The notes under the pieces are model-generated. The model ran no database searches. It had not been told where the DNA came from and saw only the letters and a program-made list of their open reading frames with translations. A program made the translations under genes and the position numbers. Below, one piece after another: positions 1 to 6,094 of a stretch of DNA of 11,423 bases. This stretch comes from an uncultured Brachyspira sp. (GTDB taxonomy: Bacteria > Spirochaetota > Brachyspiria > Brachyspirales > Brachyspiraceae). The stretch lies in NCBI RefSeq assembly GCF_934747485.1, contig NZ_CAKVGN010000082.1, positions 1 to 11,423 of the forward strand, written 5' to 3'. The first letter of the stretch is position 1. The number at the start of each line of letters is the position of its first letter.

Positions 1-81
1 AAACAAACAAACAAACAAACAAACAAACAAACAAACAAACAAACAAACAAACAAACAAACAAACAAACAAACAAACAAACA
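1..81. repeat. AAAC tetranucleotide tract, at least 20 copies
   Basis: Twenty perfect AAAC units run from base 1 to 80, with one further A; the tract is cut by the window edge, so its true length is unknown. No AAAC frame contains a stop codon on the + strand, so it could lie in the 3' end of an upstream gene, but every reading frame closes soon after it and nothing here shows coding. It ends 93 bases before the start codon of the glycosyltransferase gene. Perfect tetranucleotide arrays of this length are classic slipped-strand mispairing sites and control phase-variable surface glycan genes in Haemophilus. That role here is inference. Confidence 0.97.
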
Positions 82-174
82 GCTTAAATTTATATTATAA
101 CTTAATTTTTCACAAAAATACAAAAAAAATTTATCAATCTAAATGCAATCATATGTATTTTATTTGGGGGATTT
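82..174 (+). promoter_or_regulatory. Leader and possible promoter of the glycan cassette
   Basis: This AT-rich leader lies between the AAAC tract and the glycosyltransferase start codon. The best sigma70-like pair I see is TTCACA (109-114) and TATCAA (132-137) with a 17-base spacer; TATAAC at 96-101 is another -10 candidate whose -35 would fall in the AAAC tract. Neither is strong. The ribosome-binding site is a run of five Gs (166-170) only four bases from the ATG, an unusual sequence in such AT-rich surroundings. If transcription starts here, the AAAC tract lies immediately upstream of the core promoter, where copy number would change spacing to upstream elements. Confidence 0.3.
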
Positions 175-2241
175 ATGAATAATAATAAAATCATATCAAA
201 AATTTTTGTAATTATTTTCATTGCAATAATTATAACAATTATTTTACTATCATTTTTAGGTCAAAAAGAAAGACTAGGATATTTATCAGAATTTAAATTA
301 AATGAAAATTTATCTAGTCAAGGAAATTATTCATATAATTTTAGAATAAATTACTACAGCAAAATATTTAGAAACAGTGATATATATGGTGTATATATAG
401 ATGCTAATAAAATTATACAAGATAATAATTTTATTAAAGAAATTAAATTTAATGAAAAAGGTAGTCCTTATGGAGAATTAACATCAATTAAAGAATTAAA
501 TCTAGATGATAAAATAGATAATATTTATTATAAATTAAAAATAAAATTTAATATTTATATATATTTAATATCATTTATATTAATTTATTTTATTTATAAT
601 ATTTTAAATTCTAATTTTAATATAAATATAGTAACTCGTATATTTTTTGCTTTAATTCTAATATTGATAACATATTATATAATATTTATGAAATTAAATT
701 ATAATAATTTTGCAGATTCAGATACTTCAAGCGAGCTTATATTAAGTAATTTACTAGCAAAAGAACATAGTATTTTATCATCAAATTGGTATTATTCTAC
801 TGAATTGCGTGTTTTAAATACTCAACTTATTTTTGCTCCTTTATTTTATTTATTTGATAGTTGGAATAATATTAGAGTTGTGGGAGCTACATTATTATTG
901 ATTATCATGTTGATAAGCGGAATATTTTTATGTAAACAATTAAAATTAGATAAGCTTTATATAGCATCATTTGCAATAATAATTTTAACACCTTTTTCTA
1001 GAGAATATTTCACATTTGTTATGTCAAAATCTTATTATATTCCACATATTTCTATATCATTTATAACTTTTGGATTAATATTATTAACTGCTAGATTAAA
1101 AAATGATTTTAAATATAAAAAATATTTTATTATTTTAAACTGTATTTTATGTATTATATCAGTACTGGCAGGAATGGGAGGGCTACGACAACTTTTAATT
1201 CTATATATACCATTGTTTATTTCATCAGGATATCTATTCTGTATAGAGAAAGGTCTATTTTTTAAGAGTAATAAAGTAGTATATATAGATACTACTAATT
1301 CACATTATTTTTATATCATTTTTGTTGAAACTATATTAATATTATTTAGTTCAATTATTGGTTATCTTATAAATTCTATTTATTTGAGTAAAATATATTA
1401 TTTTTCTTTATACAATCATATTAAATTAACAAGTTTTTCATTAGAACGTTTAATAAATGTAATAAATGGATATTTAGCATCTATTGGATTTCAAGAAGGA
1501 ACTAAAATATTTTCTGTGTCATTATTACCTAATTTTATTTGTTTTATTACAATATGTATTCTTATAATAAGTATTATAGATATATTAAGAAATAAGATTT
1601 ATAGTAACGAAGAAAAATTATTGACTTTATTTTTTGTAGTAGCAAATATTATTTTTTGTGGTCTTTATAGTTTTTCAGATTTTCAATATTATAATAGATA
1701 TAATTTACCAATAGTAATTTTTGCTTATATTATAATAATAATTTTTATAAAACATAAAATATCTACGCTAAAAACAAAAAATTATTATAATTTTTTTGCT
1801 ATTGGAATTTTTGTACTTTTTTTATTATCAGGTTTGTTAATATATTTTACTCCATATTATATAACAAAGAATGAATTTGTTGATATTTCAAATATTTTAA
1901 AAGATTATGAATGTCGTTACGGGTATGCTAGTTATTGGAATGGAAATGTTTTAACAGAATTATCAGATGGTACTCTTGAAATTTATAGTTGGAATCCAGA
2001 TATAAATACTATAAGTAATGTTAATGAAATTTTTACTTGGTTACAGTTGGTTAAGCATAGTACTGAAGTTCCTTCTGGAAAAATATTCTGCATTTTTAGT
2101 GCAAACGAACTTGGATCACCTATTGCTAAAAGTATGGAAGGATCGGATATTTTATATAAAACAGATAAATACACTATTTACATATTCCAATCTTATGATT
2201 CAATAATTTTAAAAGTAAATACTTATTTTGAGAATAATTAG
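175..2241 (+). CDS. Polytopic GT-C-like membrane glycosyltransferase
   Basis: A 688-residue integral membrane protein with about 13-14 hydrophobic segments, including residues 7-28, 124-144, 154-172, 234-253, 316-332, 377-400, 452-470, 481-500 and 540-558. The first long loop after the third segment carries an acidic cluster, D181-S-D183 with E187, followed by NWYYSTELRVLNTQL (204-218). This layout is typical of GT-C enzymes, which take sugar from a polyprenyl-phosphate carrier and act on the outer face of the membrane. A soluble tail of about 130 residues (560-688) probably faces the same side. The next gene, 15 bases downstream, is a GtrB-type enzyme able to make such a donor. The start is set by the GGGGG ribosome site. 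Exact substrate and acceptor are unknown; O-antigen, lipooligosaccharide or glycoprotein are all possible. One stretch, 541-600, has a single G/C in 60 bases, hinting at acquired DNA. Confidence 0.75.
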   Translation: MNNNKIISKIFVIIFIAIIITIILLSFLGQKERLGYLSEFKLNENLSSQGNYSYNFRINYYSKIFRNSDIYGVYIDANKIIQDNNFIKEIKFNEKGSPYGELTSIKELNLDDKIDNIYYKLKIKFNIYIYLISFILIYFIYNILNSNFNINIVTRIFFALILILITYYIIFMKLNYNNFADSDTSSELILSNLLAKEHSILSSNWYYSTELRVLNTQLIFAPLFYLFDSWNNIRVVGATLLLIIMLISGIFLCKQLKLDKLYIASFAIIILTPFSREYFTFVMSKSYYIPHISISFITFGLILLTARLKNDFKYKKYFIILNCILCIISVLAGMGGLRQLLILYIPLFISSGYLFCIEKGLFFKSNKVVYIDTTNSHYFYIIFVETILILFSSIIGYLINSIYLSKIYYFSLYNHIKLTSFSLERLINVINGYLASIGFQEGTKIFSVSLLPNFICFITICILIISIIDILRNKIYSNEEKLLTLFFVVANIIFCGLYSFSDFQYYNRYNLPIVIFAYIIIIIFIKHKISTLKTKNYYNFFAIGIFVLFLLSGLLIYFTPYYITKNEFVDISNILKDYECRYGYASYWNGNVLTELSDGTLEIYSWNPDINTISNVNEIFTWLQLVKHSTEVPSGKIFCIFSANELGSPIAKSMEGSDILYKTDKYTIYIFQSYDSIILKVNTYFENN

Positions 2242-2256
2242 GAGATATATTTTATA

Positions 2257-3186
2257 ATGTTATTAAGTTTTATTATACCATGTTATAATGAAGAAGAAGT
2301 ATTAAATATGCTTTATAAAAGATTAAATAAAGTATCAAAATTAATAGATAATTATGATATAGAATTTATTTTTATTAATGATGGAAGTAAAGATAAAACA
2401 GAAGAAATTATAGAAGAATTTATAAAAAACGATAATAGAATAAAATTGTTATCATTTTCTAGAAATTTTGGACATCAAGCTGCTGTAAGTTGTGGAATAC
2501 ATTACACTAATTCCGATTTAGCAGTTATAATAGATGCTGATTTACAAGATCCTCCTGAGATTATTCCTGATATGATAAAAATGTATGAGGAAACTAAATG
2601 TCCAATAATATATGGTAAAAGAATTTCAAGAGATGGTGAAACATTTTTTAAGAAAATAACAGCTACTTTGTTTTATAGAACTATAAATTTATTATCAGAA
2701 GTTCAATTCCCAGTGGATACAGGAGATTTTAGATTAATAGATAAAAATGTTATTGAAACATATAAATCTTTTGAAGAATCTCCTAAATATATTAGAGGTT
2801 TAATTAGTTGGATGGGGTTTGAGCAGAAACCTTTTGAGTATCATCGTGAAGCAAGAGCAGCAGGAGGAACAAAATATACATTAAAGAAAATGTTAATGTT
2901 AGCTATTACAGGTATAATGTCATTTTCAACAAAACCATTAAAAATTTCATTATATTTAGGTATTATTGCTATAATATCTGCATTGATATTTTCTATAAGA
3001 GTTTTTTATCTATATTTATTTCAACCTAATTTATTAGTAAGAGGATGGGCTTCTACTATTATTATAATATTATTTATAGGTGGTATACAATTAATTTCTT
3101 TATCTATAATTAGTGAATATTTAGGTAATATGTTTAATGAAGTTAAAAAAAGACCTGAATATATAATTAAGAAAAAAATATTTTAA
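2257..3186 (+). CDS. GtrB/DPM1-like polyprenyl-phosphate glycosyltransferase (GT2)
   Basis: A 309-residue GT2 enzyme of normal length for the GtrB family, which transfers a sugar from a nucleotide sugar to undecaprenyl phosphate on the inner membrane face. Visible motifs are the N-terminal IIPCYNEEE (6-14), NDGSKD (41-46), NFGHQAA (70-76) and the metal/nucleotide-binding DADLQDPPE with D93 and D95. ARAAGGTKYTLKKM follows the catalytic domain, as is usual in this family. Two C-terminal membrane spans (about 229-253 and 266-286) complete the GtrB architecture. Its Shine-Dalgarno GGAG (2241-2244) overlaps the stop codon of the preceding gene, 12 bases from the ATG, so the two are co-transcribed and perhaps translationally coupled. 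The sugar is not predictable; glucose, mannose, galactose or N-acetyl sugars are used by relatives. No GtrA-like flippase lies in the window. Confidence 0.9.
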   Translation: MLLSFIIPCYNEEEVLNMLYKRLNKVSKLIDNYDIEFIFINDGSKDKTEEIIEEFIKNDNRIKLLSFSRNFGHQAAVSCGIHYTNSDLAVIIDADLQDPPEIIPDMIKMYEETKCPIIYGKRISRDGETFFKKITATLFYRTINLLSEVQFPVDTGDFRLIDKNVIETYKSFEESPKYIRGLISWMGFEQKPFEYHREARAAGGTKYTLKKMLMLAITGIMSFSTKPLKISLYLGIIAIISALIFSIRVFYLYLFQPNLLVRGWASTIIIILFIGGIQLISLSIISEYLGNMFNEVKKRPEYIIKKKIF

Positions 3187-3304
3187 GTATTCATTAGAAA
3201 TATAATATTTTATGTAATTATATTATATAGATTATTAACTTTAATAAAAAATATTTATAATATACATTATATAAAACAGAAAATGAAAAATAATAATTTA
3301 TTTG

Positions 3305-3958
3305 TTATATATATTTACTTGACTCTTTTATACTCAAATTAGACATATTATCTTTATGCTTATTAATAAAATCTATAACCCATTTGGGATTGGTTTTGCT
3401 GTAATCTCTAAGTGCCCAGCCTATGGCCTTGTTTATAAAAAACTCTTTTTGATTTAGATTATTAATTATTATCTCTTCAAGTAAATTAGTATTTGTATTA
3501 TTTTTTCTTATAAGCTGATGACATATAGCAATTCTTCTAAGCCAAAAATTTTCATCTAATGACCATTCTAATAATATTGAATTGACACTCTCATCTCTCA
3601 AAGCAATGTCGCCAATTATTCTATGAAAGCCATCAACACTGTCCCACCATGATTTTGTTATTATATATTCTTTTAATTTTTCAATATGGCTTTTATTTAA
3701 ATATTTTTTCTTTAAGGTTAAATAATCAATAGCACAATATTGAAACTCTCTATACTTACTCTTAAAACATTTATCTGTAAAATCAAAATCAATATTCTCT
3801 GTTTTTTTATATTCTCTAAAAATGTTGTTTTCTATATTTTTTCTGCTTTTAGAATCAACACCCAAAAACTCAAATTTGTTTTTCATGTATGCAGACATCT
3901 CTTTAGCTTTTTTGCTGTTTTGTAATTTTGTTAATTGTTCAAATATATCATTTAGCAT
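3305..3958 (-). CDS. alkD: AlkD-like DNA alkylpurine glycosylase
   Basis: A 217-residue all-helical HEAT-like repeat protein of the AlkC/AlkD superfamily, which removes N3- and N7-alkylated purines in base-excision repair. Signature blocks are REFQYCAIDYL (70-80), KSWWDSVDG (102-110), FWLRRIAICHQL (138-149) and FFINKAIGWALRDYSKTNP (173-191). W105, D109, R142 and W181 fit the spacing of the residues W109, D113, R148 and W187 of Bacillus cereus AlkD that hold the lesion, so it looks active. The length fits the family. It starts 12 bases after the stop of the radical SAM gene; the weak GAG ribosome site overlaps that stop, which implies one transcript. The last gene on this strand converges on the glycan cassette. 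Only AT-only, unconvincing hairpins lie in the 118 bases between them. Confidence 0.9.
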   Translation of the reverse strand: MLNDIFEQLTKLQNSKKAKEMSAYMKNKFEFLGVDSKSRKNIENNIFREYKKTENIDFDFTDKCFKSKYREFQYCAIDYLTLKKKYLNKSHIEKLKEYIITKSWWDSVDGFHRIIGDIALRDESVNSILLEWSLDENFWLRRIAICHQLIRKNNTNTNLLEEIIINNLNQKEFFINKAIGWALRDYSKTNPKWVIDFINKHKDNMSNLSIKESSKYI

Positions 3959-3970
3959 AATTAAATATAT

Positions 3971-5428
3971 TTACTCAAAATCTTTTAAATGCCCTTTTGA
4001 CACTTTTTTAAATGCTCTTAAATAATATTTTATATCGTCTAAATCTCTAATAGATAATACTTTATGCATTAAAAACTGAGGAGTAAAGCTTAAATTATAA
4101 AGTTTCTGTATCCAGCATTTTATTTTCTCTTCGCCGACATCAGTTTTCATTATAGCTTTACGCATATCATAATCTTCCCAATTTTCTGTGGTAAGCCAAT
4201 TTTCTCTTTTACATTGATTAAATAATTCTGTACCTGGATATGGAATTATAATTGTTGCCTGCATTGTTTTAGCATAACCTTTTAGAAGAAGTTTTTTAGT
4301 AAGTTCATAAGTTTTTTCAATATCTTCTTCGCTCTCCCAAGGGTATCCTAGCATTACTGTGATATGAGGAGAAAGACCTGCATCAGATGCCGCCTTACAA
4401 GAAGGAAGTATCTCTTCAACTTTATTGCCTTTTACAAGTCTGTCTAATGTGTTTTGACTTGCTGATTCCAAACCAAATAACAAGAATCTAAACCCTGCCT
4501 TTTTCATGAGTCTGTATTCATCTTCATTGCAAGCACCAAAACGCATATTACAATCAATATTAACTTTTTTGTTAAGCTTTTTATCTATCATAAGATTACA
4601 AAAATCATTAAGCCACTTCTTTACAGGAAAGCAACCCGTGTCGTCCATTATCTCTTTTATATTGTATTTATTGTAAAGAAAATCTACTTCATCAACTACG
4701 TTCTCTGCAGTCCTCGCACGGAAGTTTGTATATATGCCAGTCCAAGAACAAAAAGTACATCTATGATGCCAGCAGTCACGCCCCGCCATTATATAAGTGC
4801 CCGGTATGCGTTTAAAATTACCATTATCATAAGCGTATCTTTTCCACTCAGTTAAATCTCTGTCTATAAACGGAAGACTTTTTAAATCATGTCTTAATTC
4901 AAAGAAGCCTGTATTTTTTATATTGTTGTTTTCTCTGTAGTATATTCCTTTTTCTAATTGTGTTTTTCCGTTTAAATATTCTATTAAGTTTAAAAGCAAA
5001 AAGTCATAATCGCCTCCTGTAAGCAAATAATCAACTTTACAGTTATTCATAGTTTCATCAGGCATAGCTGTAACATGGTCGCCCGCAATAACTACTATCA
5101 TATTTTTGTATTTCGCTTTCAAATCATCAACTATTTTCCAAGCCTTATATATAACAGGAGTCTTCACTTCAAAAAATAATAAATCAGGTGTATTAGAATC
5201 TAAATAGTCATACCATTCTTTGGCAGTCATATTTCTTGCAATAGCGTCAATAAAATCTACATTATAGCCTGCATTTTTTATCATAGTTGCAGCAGTGGCA
5301 GGCACAACAGGATAAATATATGTAGGGCTCTTGAACCATTGAAATTGTCTGTTTTGTGAAAGTAATGCCACTCCCCTATCGCTTTCAAATGGAGGATAGC
5401 CTATATATATTCTGTTTATTTTATTCAT
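3971..5428 (-). CDS. B12-binding radical SAM protein with CX4CX2C cluster motif
   Basis: A 485-residue two-domain enzyme. The N-terminal half (about 5-160) is a cobalamin-binding-like Rossmann domain: FIDAIARNM (59-67), the family block AGDHVTAMPDE (115-125) and TGGDYD (137-142). No DxHxxG ligand motif is visible, as is common in radical SAM B12 proteins. The radical SAM barrel begins at GRDCWHHRCTFCSW; C219, C224 and C227 are the likely 4Fe-4S ligands, spaced CX4CX2C rather than the usual CX3CX2C. FGLESASQNTLDRLVKGN (318-335) and GYPWESEEDIEKT (361-373) are later conserved blocks. Relatives methylate or rearrange unactivated carbons in lipids, pigments or peptides; the substrate here is unknown. 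An AAAAGG ribosome site lies eight bases before the ATG. The next gene on the transcript is an AlkD-like glycosylase. Confidence 0.88.
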   Translation of the reverse strand: MNKINRIYIGYPPFESDRGVALLSQNRQFQWFKSPTYIYPVVPATAATMIKNAGYNVDFIDAIARNMTAKEWYDYLDSNTPDLLFFEVKTPVIYKAWKIVDDLKAKYKNMIVVIAGDHVTAMPDETMNNCKVDYLLTGGDYDFLLLNLIEYLNGKTQLEKGIYYRENNNIKNTGFFELRHDLKSLPFIDRDLTEWKRYAYDNGNFKRIPGTYIMAGRDCWHHRCTFCSWTGIYTNFRARTAENVVDEVDFLYNKYNIKEIMDDTGCFPVKKWLNDFCNLMIDKKLNKKVNIDCNMRFGACNEDEYRLMKKAGFRFLLFGLESASQNTLDRLVKGNKVEEILPSCKAASDAGLSPHITVMLGYPWESEEDIEKTYELTKKLLLKGYAKTMQATIIIPYPGTELFNQCKRENWLTTENWEDYDMRKAIMKTDVGEEKIKCWIQKLYNLSFTPQFLMHKVLSIRDLDDIKYYLRAFKKVSKGHLKDFE

Positions 5429-5467
5429 ATATAAAACCTTTTAAAAATTTTGAACTATATTAACATA

Positions 5468-5496
5468 ATTATAAATTATTACTTTATTAAAAGCAA
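5468..5496 (-). promoter_or_regulatory. Candidate promoter of the radical SAM-alkD transcript
   Basis: Read on the - strand, a perfect TATAAT (5473-5468) lies 17 bases after TTGCTT (5496-5491), about 40 bases upstream of the radical SAM start codon. The -35 matches the consensus in only three positions, and AT-rich DNA yields such -10 boxes by chance, so this is moderate evidence. Confidence 0.35.
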
Positions 5497-5595
5497 ATTG
5501 TAAACTATTTCAATTAATATAGTTTAAGAGCCGTAAATAGAGTTGTTTCAAAACTAAATCAATAAATATTTATATTGTTTTAATTTATGTTCTTA

Positions 5596-5773
5596 TTTTT
5601 ATTCAACTTTTTCCCGCAGCAAAAAGTTGCAAAAAGTGCAAGTATTCAAATTTTATATCTAAAAAATATATATAATGACACTATATGTTTATGTCTATAT
5701 TTCGTAAAAATGCAGCCTTTTTGCTTCTTTGTGGCAACAAAAGAAGTGGGGTGCGGGGCAAAGCCCTGCAAAT
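5596..5773 (+). repeat. Structured GC-rich intergenic repeat, copy A
   Basis: First of two related elements in the gap between the radical SAM and lipoprotein genes. It holds three hairpins. H1 is a perfect 9-bp stem, CAACTTTTT (5604-5612) with AAAAAGTTG (5621-5629). H2 pairs CTTCTTTGT (5724-5732) with ACAAAAGAAG (5737-5746), with one bulged A and a GGCA loop. H3 pairs TGCGGGGC (5752-5759) with GCCCTGCA (5763-5770) around an AAA loop. A 72-base AT-rich segment (5642-5713) separates H1 from H2; copy B has one base there. An ORF of about 62 codons spans the unit but reads a different frame through the shared blocks than in copy B, so it is unlikely to be a protein. No long T-run follows any stem, so these are not standard terminators. 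Confidence 0.8.
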
Positions 5774-5831
5774 AATTAAAATAAATAAAGTTAAAACTTT
5801 TATAATATTCTGAAATAACTATATCTTTTGT

Positions 5832-6006
5832 TTTTTATTCAACTTTTTCCCGTAGCTACGCTTTGCGGACTTCGTCAAAGTTGCAAAAAGTGCAATAGCC
5901 TTTTTGGTTCTTTGCGGCACGCCACAAGGACACTTCCTATGGTCGCAAAAGAACTTGGGGCGTGTACCCCTACGGGCACGCTTTGCGGGGGCAAAGCCAC
6001 CGCAAA
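5832..6006 (+). repeat. Structured GC-rich intergenic repeat, copy B
   Basis: Second copy, in direct orientation. It shares with copy A an identical 21-base block (5832-5852 and 5596-5616), an identical 19-base block (5877-5895 and 5623-5641) and a 23-base block with two differences (5897-5919 and 5714-5736). H2 is kept (5907-5916 with 5944-5954), with both differences compensated on the other arm. H3 is longer, TTTGCGGGGGC (5982-5992) with GCCACCGCAAA (5996-6006), loop AAA, one mismatch. Loops are enlarged by small palindromes: CGTAGCTACG (5851-5860), CGC-TTT-GCG (5859-5867), GAC-TTC-GTC (5868-5876) and GGGG-CCCC (5957-5970). CTTTGCGG occurs three times (5861, 5910, 5981). GC is 38 of 60 in 5941-6000. 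Transcribed leftward, it would be the 3' UTR of the lipoprotein mRNA. Confidence 0.82.
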
Positions 6007-6094
6007 CAATAAATTTTAAAATCCAAAAATGACAAAACGTAAAATTCTTAGTATATTCAAGTTATTAAAATAAAGGTTCGGCATATAAAGCCAT

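Noticed and set aside
3199..3271. AT-only hairpins between the convergent glycan and alkD genes, such as TATAAT/ATTATA at 3256-3271 next to A6 and AATATAAT/ATTATATT at 3199-3224.
   Set aside because: Stems are pure A/T, 6-8 bp; such pairs arise easily by chance here. The first could be a weak alkD terminator but is not supported.
5752..5770. H3 of repeat copy A as a rho-independent terminator.
   Set aside because: The stem is strong but no T-run follows on either strand.
5596..6006. CRISPR array or insertion sequence.
   Set aside because: Only two diverged units, no uniform spacers, no transposase and no clear terminal inverted repeats or target duplications.
5587..6019. Two ORFs of about 62-63 codons over the structured repeats (5587-5775 and 5828-6019, + strand).
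   Set aside because: They read the shared blocks in different frames, the second starts at TTG, neither has a good ribosome site, and stem conservation explains the sequence better.
6079..6093. Small GGC/GCC hairpin after the lipoprotein stop codon as terminator.
   Set aside because: Only three base pairs and a poor T-tract.
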